NCBI GenBank assembly: GCA_963777665.1
Contig: CAVZRJ010000012.1
Span: 124,001 to 188,000 of the forward strand
Reading direction: 5' to 3'
From: Bog-756 sp963777665
GTDB lineage: Bacteria > Actinomycetota > Acidimicrobiia > Acidimicrobiales > RAAP-2
Length of the DNA: 64,000 nt
Part shown: positions 33,162-42,216 of the stretch, one piece after another
Layout: every line of letters begins with the position of its first letter
How positions within the stretch are numbered: the stretch's first letter is position 1
Notes under the pieces: model-generated
Seen by the model: only the letters and a program-made list of their open reading frames with translations
The model's database searches: none
What the model was told of the DNA's origin: nothing
Made by a program: the position numbers and the translations under genes

Positions 33162-33875
33162 GTGACCAATCCCGGTTGGTTGAACGACATCTTCGCCGCA
33201 CTGATGATCGCCGTCGCCGCCTACAGCGCGGGTCGTCTGGTGGCGGCCCGCATGTGGACGCGCCCGACCCATCGGGACGTCGAGGTGGCCCACATCCTGA
33301 TGGGGACAGCCATGGCGGGCATGCTCGTCTCGGACCTCAATCCCCTGCCCGTCGGAGCGTGGGAAATCGTGTTCTCCGTCCTCGCCGGATGGTTCGTCTG
33401 GCGTTGCTACCAGTTCGTCACGGATCGGAGCACCGGGTTCACCTATGACCAGAACGTGCATCGGCTGTCCCGCCGCCTCATCCACCTGGTGATGTCGCTG
33501 GCCATGCTCTACATGTACCTTGCTGCTGTTCCATCCACTACGGCATCGGGTGGCAGCATGGCCATGGGGGTTGCCACCGGAGGAACGACGAACTTCGTCT
33601 TCTTGCCGCTGACCTTCATCGTTTCCCTCTTCGCCTCGGCAATCTGGGAGCTGGACAGGATCGGGCACTGGTCTGCGTCTCGCACCGCTCAGGGCCAGAG
33701 TGCACCCGTGTTTGCTTCGGTGGGGGGCGGACTACCGACCGTCGCCGAGACCTCCGATCCAGCGGATGACGGAGTGAGCACACTCAGTACTCCGTGGCTG
33801 GCGCCCCGCCTCGAAGGTGCCTGTCATATCGCTATGTGCGTGACCATGGGCTACATGTTGGTGTTGATGCTGTGA
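33162..33875 (+). CDS. DUF5134-family membrane protein
   Basis: 237 residues from GTG 33162 with GAAGGAG just upstream. About six membrane segments; characteristic elements are ILMGTAMAGMLVSD near the N terminus, HLVMSLAMLYMYLA and, at the C terminus, GACHIAMCVTMGYMLVLML. Several Met and His residues lie within membrane segments (HLVMSLAMLYM, CHIAMCVTMGYM), which would suit copper coordination; this is an inference. It sits between the polytopic protein and the CopY-type repressor in one operon. Confidence 0.8.
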   Translation: MTNPGWLNDIFAALMIAVAAYSAGRLVAARMWTRPTHRDVEVAHILMGTAMAGMLVSDLNPLPVGAWEIVFSVLAGWFVWRCYQFVTDRSTGFTYDQNVHRLSRRLIHLVMSLAMLYMYLAAVPSTTASGGSMAMGVATGGTTNFVFLPLTFIVSLFASAIWELDRIGHWSASRTAQGQSAPVFASVGGGLPTVAETSDPADDGVSTLSTPWLAPRLEGACHIAMCVTMGYMLVLML

Positions 33876-33934
33876 CGCAACCATCGAGATTCGACCTGCA
33901 CCGACCGCCCCGCCGCGAAAGAGAGGTCTTGCCA

Positions 33935-34399
33935 GTGAGTGCGACCACGACATGTGATAACCCCATGTGCTCCTGTGATCCCTGTGGTTGCATCGACTGC
34001 AGCTGCGGTGTGGCACGGCTCGGTGACCTCGAGCGACGAGTCATGGAGGTCCTCTGGAGTAGGCCGGACACCGAGTTGAGGGTGCGCGATGTGGCCGATG
34101 TGCTCCCTGAGTACGCCTACACGACAGTCGCGACCGTCCTCAACCGTCTGGTTCACAAGGGAGTGGTGCACCGCCGAATGGAGGGACGCGCCATTCGGTT
34201 CACCTGTGTTGGGACCCCTGGTTCCCACACCGCCGTCCTGATGCATGAGGCGCTTGCTGTGGACCGCGACACCGAGGCTGCTCTTCTCCGATTTGCCGAA
34301 ACATTGTCGCGTTCGGAAGCGGACGTCCTGCGGCGGGCACTCAATGTCGTCGAACGCAAGGCACGGAACCCAACGGTGAGATCCCGGCGCCCGAGTTGA
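33935..34399 (+). CDS. BlaI/MecI/CopY-family repressor with N-terminal cysteine cluster
   Basis: 154 residues from GTG 33935 with GAGAGG upstream. The winged helix LGDLERRVMEVLWSRPDTELRVRDVADVLPEYAYTTVATVLNRLVHKGVVHRRMEGRAIRF is diagnostic for the family. Before it stands a dense cysteine motif (CDNPMCSCDPCGCIDCSCG, seven Cys in 19 residues), which should bind Cu(I) or Zn(II) and links metal level to DNA release. It probably represses the operon at 32141 through the palindrome at 32052. Its 3' end overlaps the convergent methyltransferase gene by about 60 bp. Confidence 0.9.
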   Translation: MSATTTCDNPMCSCDPCGCIDCSCGVARLGDLERRVMEVLWSRPDTELRVRDVADVLPEYAYTTVATVLNRLVHKGVVHRRMEGRAIRFTCVGTPGSHTAVLMHEALAVDRDTEAALLRFAETLSRSEADVLRRALNVVERKARNPTVRSRRPS

Positions 34400-35060
34400 C
34401 CGGAGGAGAGGTCAAGCTCCCGTTCGGTCTCCATCGCCACAGCCCACCTCGCACCAGCCATGTGAATGGCTGTGTCACCCCACCCGGGGTGACGTGCTCC
34501 TCCCGGGACTGCTCGATGACGTCAAACTCGGGACCGAGGATCTCGGCCAGCTCGGCTGCCGAATACCGAGCCACCGGAAGGCCCGAGCAGTATTCCGGTC
34601 CGCCCAAGGCGAATGTCGCCATGATCACGATGCCGTCCGGCCGCAGGGCGGATCGAAGGGTATAGATGTACTGCTTGCGGTCGCTCGAGTCCACGAGGAA
34701 GTGGAAGACGGCTCGGTCGTGCCAGAGATCGAAGTGCCGCTCTGGCTTCCACGCAAGCAGGTCTCTATTGAGAAGCGATAGGTGGGAGTCGATGCCACGT
34801 CGCTGCCGGACAGTCTCCAGAGCGGTCTTGGAGGCATCCAGCACGGACACATCACTGAATCCTCGGTCCAAGAGCTCGTCAGCCAGTACCGAGGCGCCGC
34901 CACCGATGTCGATGACGGCTGCGCCTCCGCGGATCCCCAAGCGCTCGATCAACTCGACCGATGTGGTAGCTGTGGGCTGAAACCAACTGACCCCGGATGG
35001 CCCACGGGACCCATAGGCCGCATCCCAACGCTCCGCACGTCGAGCATCGGGCATCGGCAC
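34341..35060 (-). CDS. SAM-dependent class I methyltransferase
   Basis: 239 residues. AERWDAAYGSRGPSGVSWFQ, then AVIDIGGGASVLADELLDRG (motif I, SAM binding), DVSVLDASKTAL (motif II), HFDLWHDRAVFHFLVDS, and ALRPDGIVIMATFALGGPEYCSGLPVARY. This resembles the thiopurine/tellurite-type methyltransferases common in actinobacteria. GTG 35060 was chosen because GGAGG lies eight bases upstream; ATG 35054 is the alternative. The gene is convergent with the CopY repressor (overlap ~60 bp) and divergent from the kinase at 35152. Confidence 0.85.
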   Translation of the reverse strand: MPMPDARRAERWDAAYGSRGPSGVSWFQPTATTSVELIERLGIRGGAAVIDIGGGASVLADELLDRGFSDVSVLDASKTALETVRQRRGIDSHLSLLNRDLLAWKPERHFDLWHDRAVFHFLVDSSDRKQYIYTLRSALRPDGIVIMATFALGGPEYCSGLPVARYSAAELAEILGPEFDVIEQSREEHVTPGGVTQPFTWLVRGGLWRWRPNGSLTSPPVNSGAGISPLGSVPCVRRH

Positions 35061-35151
35061 ATCACCCACCTCCAGAGGTGACGCCGAGTCGACATCCCTG
35101 CGCGTACGACGAGGGAGGCCCCTGCCTCCGGCAGCAACTACCCTCGGCCGG

Positions 35152-35853
35152 GTGAGGGAACCGGGGCCACTCTTGGCGGCCGGGCGAGACGCCGACATCT
35201 TTGAGTACGGCCCCGGACTCGTGCTGAGGCGCTCTCGGGAGGGACGCTCGTTGGCACGAGAGGCTCAGGTCATGGACTATGTCCGGTCCCAGGGATACCC
35301 CGTGCCTGCGGTTGAGGAAGTCAGCGCCGACGGCCTCAACATGGTCCTCGAACGCATCGAGGGTGCCGACATGGTGGCCGTGATGTCAAAGCGGCCGTGG
35401 ACGATCCCACGCCAAGGGAGACTCCTGGCCGACCTCCACCGTCGGCTTCATGACGTGAGCGCACCTGACTGGCTGGACGATCCACCGGTGGGTCGTGGGA
35501 ATTGCATCCTCCACCTCGACCTGCATCCGCTGAATGTGATGATCGGTCCGGCCGGCCCGGTTGTCATCGACTGGACCGGTGCGTGCCGAGGTGATCCCGC
35601 TGTGGACGTGGCGTTGGCATGGGTCCTGATGGCGGCAGGCGAGGCGCCGACCGGTCGATTGATCGGCACGGTCCTTGGTCGTGCCCGCTCGGTGTTGGTG
35701 AAGAGCTTCATTCGCTCATTCGATCTGGATGACGTGAGGCGGATCGCTTCCGAAGTCGTGGCCTGGAAGGTGACGGATCCCCATATGTCTGCCGCCGAGC
35801 AAACCCGAATGTGGCGGGTCGTAGAAGACGCCGGACGGTCCCCTGGCGGGTGA
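35152..35853 (+). CDS. Aminoglycoside phosphotransferase/choline kinase-like protein
   Basis: 233 residues from GTG 35152. Kinase-like fold with GRDADIFEYGPGLVLRRSR (ATP loop), the catalytic loop HLDLHPLNVM (HxDxxxxN) and the metal-binding VIDWTGA (DxD/DW). Length is short for the APH family (~260-300). The substrate could be a small molecule or sugar; resistance is not implied. Divergent from the methyltransferase. Confidence 0.85.
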   Translation: MREPGPLLAAGRDADIFEYGPGLVLRRSREGRSLAREAQVMDYVRSQGYPVPAVEEVSADGLNMVLERIEGADMVAVMSKRPWTIPRQGRLLADLHRRLHDVSAPDWLDDPPVGRGNCILHLDLHPLNVMIGPAGPVVIDWTGACRGDPAVDVALAWVLMAAGEAPTGRLIGTVLGRARSVLVKSFIRSFDLDDVRRIASEVVAWKVTDPHMSAAEQTRMWRVVEDAGRSPGG

Positions 35854-35961
35854 CCGCTGACGGCCCGCACCAGTCACCAACCTACTCGTCGGCGGCCCAG
35901 ATCGAGGGGTCGGCCACGCCAGGGCGGCGATCTGACGTGGCCTTCGACCGTCATCCGGCGC

Positions 35962-36867
35962 TCAAGCGTCGCGGCGCACGAGGACCCAACAGCCGATCCC
36001 CAGGATCACCACGGTGTAGAGCACGAGCAGGGCGAAACCGGTCCACGGACTGAACGCAGGCCCGATGCGATCGGGCAAAGCGCGGGTTGAGAACATGACC
36101 AGACCGATGTTGGCCGGAAGGTAGCGGGCCACAGCATTGCCGATCGACACGGGCAACGCCTGGACGATGAGGGGCAGGACCAGCACCAACCCGACGAAGG
36201 CGGAAATCGCGCCGGCAGTATGTCGGATGATGGTGGCCAGACCCAGAGCCAGCAGCCCGAGCACAGCCAGATAGAGACCGGCACCGACCACGGCTCTCAG
36301 GACGCCTGCTTGCCCCAACGACGCGGAGCCGCTCGAGAGAGCGGCCTGAATGTTGTGGGGGACCGCGAGCCCGAGTTGATGGGCCCGCTGAGTGACCGCC
36401 GCCGACGACCCGACAGCGTGCTTGCCCGACAAGATGGCCTGGCCGACGGCGAACGCGCTAAAGCTGAGGATCTCACTGACCACCACCGCCACGGCACCGA
36501 ACACGAGGATCTTGGCGGCCAGCACAACGGGACGACGGGGCACCGCCGACAACGTGGCTCGAATGGTACCGGTTCCGTATTCGGCGCTCATGACTAGCAC
36601 ACCGAGCACGCCGAAGATGAGCTGGCCGAGGAAGATGCCGATCAGGCTTCGGCGGGTCGGATCCTCGATGATGTCGGATGGGCTCACCGTGCCGGTACCC
36701 AGTGCGCACAAGCCCACTACGGCGACCACCGTTGCGACAAGTGTCCACATCGTCGAGCGGACCGACCAGAGCTTGGTCCACTCGGCGGCCATGGCTCGAC
36801 GCAGACCGACGCGGCCCGGCGGCTGCTCGATTACGAACGGGCTCGGAGCCTCGAGCACCGCAGTCAC
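35962..36867 (-). CDS. ABC-2 type exporter permease
   Basis: 301 residues with six membrane segments; the cytoplasmic start (LRRAMAAEWTKLWSVRSTMWTLVATVV) is typical of ABC-2 permeases paired with NatA/DrrA-like ATPases. SAEYGTGTIRATLSAVPRRP is the family's cytosolic coupling region. The ATG overlaps the stop of the ATPase gene by 4 bp, so both form one transcription unit. Cargo unknown (drug, lipid or peptide). Confidence 0.85.
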   Translation of the reverse strand: MTAVLEAPSPFVIEQPPGRVGLRRAMAAEWTKLWSVRSTMWTLVATVVAVVGLCALGTGTVSPSDIIEDPTRRSLIGIFLGQLIFGVLGVLVMSAEYGTGTIRATLSAVPRRPVVLAAKILVFGAVAVVVSEILSFSAFAVGQAILSGKHAVGSSAAVTQRAHQLGLAVPHNIQAALSSGSASLGQAGVLRAVVGAGLYLAVLGLLALGLATIIRHTAGAISAFVGLVLVLPLIVQALPVSIGNAVARYLPANIGLVMFSTRALPDRIGPAFSPWTGFALLVLYTVVILGIGCWVLVRRDA

Positions 36868-37766
36868 GATCCACCTCGAAACTCGACGGCTTCGTCGGTC
36901 AGCTCCATGAAGGCATCCTCCAGTGACGCAACAGGGGTGAGTTCGTGCAGAGCGATGCCCATGGACGCGGCAAGGTCACCTACCTCCGGTGCTGACAGGC
37001 CGGTTACGGTCATGGATCCGTCGGGATCGGAGATGACTGTCCCGCCCCCATTGATCACGGTGTCAGACAACTCGTGCGGAGCCGGCGTGCGCACCTTGAC
37101 CGACTGACGAGAGCTGCTAGCCACGAAATCAGCCACAGAGGTCTCTGCGATCAGCTTGCCCTTGCCGATGACGACCAGGTGGTCGGCAGTGAGGGCCATC
37201 TCAGCCATGAGGTGGCTCGAAACGAACACCGTGCGACCCTCACCGGCCAGCTTCTTGCACAGGGTGCGCACCCAGCGGATACCTTCGGGGTCGAGGCCGT
37301 TCACCGGTTCGTCGAACAGCAGCACCCCAGGGTCGCCGAGCAGGGCGGCGGCGATTCCGAGGCGTTGGCCCATGCCGAGCGAGAATTTGCCCACCCGCTT
37401 GCCGGCCACCGAGGTGAGTCCTACGAGCTCGATCACCTCGTCGACGCGGACCCGTGGGATGCCGTTGCTCCGGGCCAGTGTGAGCAGATGGGCGCGGGCA
37501 GAGCGACCGGGATGGATGGCCTTCGCTTCGAGGAGCCCGCCCACTTCCCGCAGTGGCCAGGGGAGGTCGTGGTAGCGCCGCCCCAACACGGTGACGGAGC
37601 CCGACGCGGGCGAGTCGAGGCCCATGATCATGCGCATCGTGGTCGACTTGCCCGACCCGTTGGGCCCGAGGAAGCCGGTCACGGTCCCCGGCCGCACGTC
37701 GAAGGAAAGGTCGTCGACGGCCACGACGTTGCCGAACCGCTTTGAGAGCCCCCGGGCTTCGATCAC
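36864..37766 (-). CDS. ABC transporter ATP-binding protein (ABC-2 exporter)
   Basis: 300 residues: Walker A FLGPNGSGKST, LSxGMGQR signature (FSLGMGQRLGIAAALLGDP), Walker B VLLFDEPVNGLDP, and switch His in FVSSHL. The C-terminal ~90 residues form the regulatory extension found in CcmA/NatA-type exporters. First gene of a two-gene operon with the permease. Confidence 0.92.
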   Translation of the reverse strand: MIEARGLSKRFGNVVAVDDLSFDVRPGTVTGFLGPNGSGKSTTMRMIMGLDSPASGSVTVLGRRYHDLPWPLREVGGLLEAKAIHPGRSARAHLLTLARSNGIPRVRVDEVIELVGLTSVAGKRVGKFSLGMGQRLGIAAALLGDPGVLLFDEPVNGLDPEGIRWVRTLCKKLAGEGRTVFVSSHLMAEMALTADHLVVIGKGKLIAETSVADFVASSSRQSVKVRTPAPHELSDTVINGGGTVISDPDGSMTVTGLSAPEVGDLAASMGIALHELTPVASLEDAFMELTDEAVEFRGGS

Positions 37767-37859
37767 TTGCCCAGCCTTACACGGCGACCCGCCTTGTGGG
37801 TATCAGGGAGAACCCTGATCGGGGGAGGAAGGGCCTCTAGCAGGTCCAGGGTGATCCAA

Positions 37860-38831
37860 TCAGCCCGCTACTGGCAGGACAAGAGAGCACGTGGGGCGGA
37901 ATGATGGGTCATCGGGACCGAGAGCGTTCATGACGTCTTGGAGGGCGATGGGGTCGTAGAGGATGCCCAGATGCTCGGTGAAATCGGTCGAGCATTGGTC
38001 CTGTAACAAGATGTTCCGCACACTGGGGGCCGCTGGCAAGAAGGCATTCCGATACGGCGTCACCACCTCGTCGAACTTGCTCTCGATCACCACGTAGCGA
38101 ACAGCCGTGGAGATGCCTCCCGCAGCGTTGAGGTGTTGGAGGAAGGTCGAGCCGACCAATTGTTGCGTGCACGACACGCAGCCGGCCAAGCTCAGCACCG
38201 GTAGCCCGATGTCGCCGAACAGCGAAGCAAGTGCGCCCACGCCGTCCACTGTGGTCCCCTGATTGGAGGGGGCGAGTCCGACGAGCATGTGCACGTGTGG
38301 CGCCCCGCCCAGGAACTGGATGTAGTAGCGCGGCATCATGCCGCCTTGAGAATGACCCACCAGATCCACCTGTGCAGCGCCTGTGGCAGCCAGTACCTTG
38401 CTGGTGAATGCGGCGAGCTGGCCCGCAGACCGAACGATGTCGGCCAAGCCGTAGAAGTGGCCGGCAGTGGAAGCGTCGGCGCCGTAGTTGAAGGCATAGA
38501 CGCAGTAGCCGGCGTTGGCCAGCATGGGCGAGAGCGCTTGCCAACTGAAGTTCTCGTTCGCCAGCGTGCCATGGACCAGGATGACCGGATTCGGGTGGCT
38601 GGCCGAGGGTCGGCAGCTCCAGAGGTCTGATCCCGGAGGGTTGCCGCCGGGATCAGTGAATTCGGTGGTGAGCCCCGAAGACAAATTGCCGACAGGTAAG
38701 GGCGCTGCTTCTGCCACTCCGGACGCGACCAAACAGATCAGTCCGGCGAGCATCGCAGCCGGGACTGCCCGCCGAGCTGTCCGACCCATCCCGGCTGCCA
38801 GCCGTCGTACCCGCATCGTGGATCCCCGCAT
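37860..38831 (-). CDS. Secreted lipase/esterase (alpha/beta hydrolase)
   Basis: 323 residues. A twin-basic N terminus and hydrophobic signal (AVPAAMLAGLICLVASGVAEA) lead to an alpha/beta-hydrolase with PVILVHGTLANENFSWQ (oxyanion HG), VDLVGHSQGGMMPRYYIQFLG (nucleophile Ser in GHSQGG) and a late His/Asp region (FDEVVTPYRN; TDFTEHLGILYDP, probable catalytic His). It resembles actinobacterial triacylglycerol lipases of the LipA/EstA type. ATG 38831 was chosen; ATG 38816 is equally possible. Confidence 0.85.
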   Translation of the reverse strand: MRGSTMRVRRLAAGMGRTARRAVPAAMLAGLICLVASGVAEAAPLPVGNLSSGLTTEFTDPGGNPPGSDLWSCRPSASHPNPVILVHGTLANENFSWQALSPMLANAGYCVYAFNYGADASTAGHFYGLADIVRSAGQLAAFTSKVLAATGAAQVDLVGHSQGGMMPRYYIQFLGGAPHVHMLVGLAPSNQGTTVDGVGALASLFGDIGLPVLSLAGCVSCTQQLVGSTFLQHLNAAGGISTAVRYVVIESKFDEVVTPYRNAFLPAAPSVRNILLQDQCSTDFTEHLGILYDPIALQDVMNALGPDDPSFRPTCSLVLPVAG

Positions 38832-39108
38832 CAATCGTTGTCGAACGCTGCCGTCGTGCTCGGCGACATACCCGGTGGTGACGTATCCAAACCGCAGCGT
38901 TGGTCACCCGGAGCGCGGGGCCGGCGCCGTCACTCACGTCGACTGACGAAGGGCCCCATGCAACTCGGGCGACTGGACGCGACGGTCCCCGGAGAACCCG
39001 GACGATCGCGGAGCAGAGCTCATCGAACCCGTGTGTCGTCAGTCACCCTGACCACGCAATACGCCGCGGAAATCGGCGGAAAGGCCGGACTCCCCAGGCC
39101 ATATGAGG

Positions 39109-39789
39109 TCAGTGAGATGGTCGCACGACGGCGGCACGGCTCATCGTGCGCTGTTCGAGCCAACGGTCGGCGGCGGCACGGACCATCCCAACGATGCCGA
39201 AACCCCAGATTTCTGCTGCGCCCGTGTCCATACCCGCTTGCCGCATGAACTCAGCGATAACGCCGGTTGCGTGGAGGCCGACGATGGTGACGTAGTCCTC
39301 CAGATCACGGTGCCGAACCACAAATCGATACAACTCCGGACGGGACTCGATGCTGCCCAGGTAGGCGTCGATGCCGGCAGCCAGTTTGGCCCGAGGCGAC
39401 TTGGCGGCGTCGATGGCGATCGTCGTCTCTTCCACCACCTGTTCGGCCGCGGTGCGCCCCACCTCCACGAAGAGGTCCCCCTTGTCCTTGAAGTAGCGGT
39501 AGAAGACCGGTTTGGCGATCCCCGATGCCTTCGAAATGTCGTCCATTCCGACATCGGCACCGAGATCAGAGACGACCGCCATGGCGGCTGCGATGAGTTC
39601 TCGGCGCCGGGATTCTCGGTGGGCCTTCCAGCGCTCGCTGCGGCCATCCCGTCGCGACGCACCTGAGGTCTGGCGGGTCGAGGGTCGGGCGGTGAGCGCT
39701 GTGGCCCCCTTGTCGGGCCGTGCCGCTGTCAGGTCGTCGAGCTGGCATCTCAGCGCACCGACCGTTGAGCAGCGGATGCATGTTTGCAT
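39109..39789 (-). CDS. TetR-family transcriptional repressor
   Basis: About 226 residues from ATG 39789. The HTH ELIAAAMAVVSDLGADVGMDDISKASGIAKPVFYRYFKDKGDLFVEV is unmistakable, followed by an all-helical ligand domain with RFVVRHRDLEDYV. The first ~50 residues are Arg/Thr-rich and less typical, so the true start may lie downstream. It is divergent from the reductase/desaturase operon; the inverted repeat between them is its likely operator. Ligand is probably a fatty acyl-CoA, by context. Confidence 0.85.
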   Translation of the reverse strand: MQTCIRCSTVGALRCQLDDLTAARPDKGATALTARPSTRQTSGASRRDGRSERWKAHRESRRRELIAAAMAVVSDLGADVGMDDISKASGIAKPVFYRYFKDKGDLFVEVGRTAAEQVVEETTIAIDAAKSPRAKLAAGIDAYLGSIESRPELYRFVVRHRDLEDYVTIVGLHATGVIAEFMRQAGMDTGAAEIWGFGIVGMVRAAADRWLEQRTMSRAAVVRPSH

Positions 39790-39790
39790 C

Positions 39791-39817
39791 TTATCTGTTA
39801 CGGGCAGTAACATATAA
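39791..39817. promoter_or_regulatory. TetR operator: TGTTAC-N5-GTAACA palindrome
   Basis: TGTTAC (39796-39801), spacer GGGCA and GTAACA (39807-39812) form a perfect dyad, extending outward as TTAT.../...ATAA with one mismatch, giving 11-bp arms. It lies 2 bp from the TetR ATG and about 30 bp before the reductase start at 39846, so binding would control both divergent units. Confidence 0.7.
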
Positions 39818-39845
39818 CTGATCCTCTTCACGCTCGGAGCCGACC

Positions 39846-41013
39846 ATGAGTGTTCCGACAAAACTGCGTAGGCCCGGGAGCGATCCGAGTTCGACCCATC
39901 TGCGGACGACGCTCGTGGCAGCGGCACCGGTCCAGGCTCGGCGGCCACATTCGTCCGGAGCGTCGTCAGCCCGCATGACCACCCCTCTGCTGCCGGACGA
40001 CTACCTGCACATGGTGAATCCACTGTGGTCGGCCCGCGAGCTGCGCGGGAAGGATCATTGAGGTCGTTCCCGAGACCGGCGACGCCGCCACCCTGGTCAT
40101 CAAGCCCGGATGGGGTTGGAACTTCAGCTACCAGGCGGGCCAGTACGTCGGCATCGGCGTGCACCTCGACGGCAAGTGGCACTGGCGCTCCTATTCCATC
40201 AGCTCCTCCCCCGCCGATGGCAGCCCGAGACGTCGCGGCGGCCAGCTGACGATCACGGTCAAGGCGATGCCCGAGGGATTCCTGTCCGAGCACCTGGTCC
40301 GCGGTCTCGAGCCCGGGACCATCGTCCGCCTCGCGCTGCCCCAGGGCGAGTTCGTGCTGCCCGATCCCCCGCCGGCCAAGATCCTGTTCTGGACCGGGGG
40401 GAGTGGCATCACGCCGGTGATGTCCATGCTGCGCACGCTGGACCGCCGGGACACCATGCCCGACGTCGTCCACATCCACTCCGCCCCGACCATGGACGCT
40501 GCCATCTTCCGCGAGGAGCGGCTCGCCCTGGCGGCGCGACACGCGCGGGCTCCAGCTGATCGAGAACTTCGACGACCAGCACGGCATCCTCGACGTGGAC
40601 CGTCTCGCCGAAGTCTGCCCCGATTGGAAGACCCGCGAAGCCTGGGTCTGCGGTCCCGCTCCGATGCTGGCCGCCGCGGAGACGCCAATGGGAGCAGCGC
40701 CAAGCTCACAAGAAGGCTGCACCTGGAGCGGTTCTCCGCCGTACTCACCACGTCGGCCGAGGGAGGACGAGTCACGTTCGCCGCTTCCGGGAAGGCGGCC
40801 GAGGTCGACGGCGCCACCACCCTGCTCGAAGCGGGAGAGGCCGCCGGGATCCAGATGCCGTTCGGATGTCGCATGGGCATCTGCCACACCTGCATCGTCC
40901 CGTTGAAGAAGGGCATGGTCAAGGACCTGCGCAACGGCGCGGAATACCACGAGAACGCCGGCGTGCAGACCTGCATCACGGCCGCCGCCGGTGATTGCGT
41001 ACTCGAGATCTAA
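39846..41013 (+). CDS. Desaturase electron-transfer reductase: FAD/NAD domain plus 2Fe-2S ferredoxin (about four frameshifts)
   Basis: ATG 39846 (GGAG upstream) opens LPDDYLHMVNPLWSARELRG; the frame moves near 40052, 40545, 40689 and 40709. Each step is solved by deleting one base (for example RELRG then IIEVVPETGD; AETQWEQ then AKLTRRLHLERF). Repaired, it is a ~388-residue protein with RSYSISSSP (FAD), GGSGITPVMSML (NAD), WVCGPAPML, and a plant-type ferredoxin domain FGCRMGICHTCIVPL with a distal VQTC. This matches the oxidoreductase partner of DesA3-type acyl-CoA desaturases (Rv3230c-like). It shares an operon with the desaturase at 41026. Confidence 0.8.
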
Positions 41014-41025
41014 GGAGGAATGCCG

Positions 41026-42132
41026 ATGGCTATTTCAGACGTAGCGACGTTCGCTCATCTCAGCGACGCCGACGTCGAGGCGCTCGGCCGAGAGTTCGAT
41101 GCGATCCGCCAGGACATCGAGGAGTCTCGAGGCGCCGATGATGCCGCCTATATCGGCCGGATCATCTCCATTCAACGGCGGCTCATGGTGGCTGCTCGGC
41201 TGACCCTGTTCGCCAGCGGGTTTCCCCCGGCCTGGGTCGCCGGGACCGCCATGCTGGCGGCCGGGAAGATCCTCGAGAACATGGAGATCGGCCACAACGT
41301 CATGCACGGCCAGTGGGACTGGATGAACGATCCCGAAATCCACTCCGGCACCTGGGAGTGGGACAACACCTGCCCGGCCGAACAGTGGAAGCACTCCCAC
41401 AACTTCGTGCATCACACATTCACCAATGTGCTCGGCAAGGACAATGACGTGGGCTACGGCATCCTGCGGGTGACCAGCGACCAGAAGTGGCACCCGGTCA
41501 ACCTGGGGCAGCCCGTGTACAACGCGCTCTTGGCCCTGCTCTTCGAATGGGGCGTCGCCCTGCACGATCTCGATATCGTGGCCATCCGCAAGCGCGAGAA
41601 GGATCCGACTGAGCTGAAACGTCAGCTCAAGGGGATCTGGCGCAAGGTGCGCCGCCAGGTGGGCAAGGACTACGTCATCTTCCCGCTGTTGTCCGGTCCC
41701 AATTTCTTGACCACGCTCTCGGCCAACGTGACGGCCAATCTGGTGCGCAATCTCTGGTCCTACATGATCATCTTCTGCGGGCATTTCCCGGATGGTGCCG
41801 AGAAGTTCACCGAGGAGGAGCTCGAGGACGAGAGCAAGGCCGAGTGGTATCTGCGCCAGCTGCTCGGTTCAGCCAACTTCGAGGGAAGCCGGTTCCTGCA
41901 CGTCATGGCCGGCAGCCTGGGCTATCAGATCGAGCACCACCTCTTTCCTGACCTGCCGAGCAACCGCTACCCCGAGATCGCCGAGCGCGTCCGAGCATTG
42001 TGCGAGAAGTACGACCTCCCCTATACAACCGGGCCCCTCTACCGACAGTACGGGCAGACGCTGCGCACCATCTTCAGGCTTAGCCTGCCGACCAAATCGA
42101 TCAGCCCCGTGCTCTCTTTGCCAAAGCCCTGA
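41026..42132 (+). CDS. Membrane fatty-acid (acyl-CoA) desaturase
   Basis: 368 residues from ATG 41026; AAGGAGG at 41012-41018 is too close to the ATG at 41020. Three histidine boxes are present: GHNVMHGQW, HSHNFVHHTF and IEHHLFPDLPSNRY, which coordinate the di-iron site. Hydrophobic segments separate them. It inserts a double bond into acyl chains at the membrane, taking electrons from the reductase encoded upstream, and is under probable control of the divergent TetR. No frameshift is seen here, in contrast to the upstream gene. Confidence 0.92.
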   Translation: MAISDVATFAHLSDADVEALGREFDAIRQDIEESRGADDAAYIGRIISIQRRLMVAARLTLFASGFPPAWVAGTAMLAAGKILENMEIGHNVMHGQWDWMNDPEIHSGTWEWDNTCPAEQWKHSHNFVHHTFTNVLGKDNDVGYGILRVTSDQKWHPVNLGQPVYNALLALLFEWGVALHDLDIVAIRKREKDPTELKRQLKGIWRKVRRQVGKDYVIFPLLSGPNFLTTLSANVTANLVRNLWSYMIIFCGHFPDGAEKFTEEELEDESKAEWYLRQLLGSANFEGSRFLHVMAGSLGYQIEHHLFPDLPSNRYPEIAERVRALCEKYDLPYTTGPLYRQYGQTLRTIFRLSLPTKSISPVLSLPKP

Positions 42133-42216
42133 CGAGCAAACCCTCGAGAACTTCGCAACCATGCCGGACCCTGGACCTCTGGCTTGCACGGGGGACCCGG
42201 CGGCGACGCGTCGGTG

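Noticed and set aside
35152..35853. Antibiotic resistance gene (aminoglycoside phosphotransferase)
   Set aside because: Only the general kinase-like fold is visible; the protein is short and has no features specific to known resistance enzymes.
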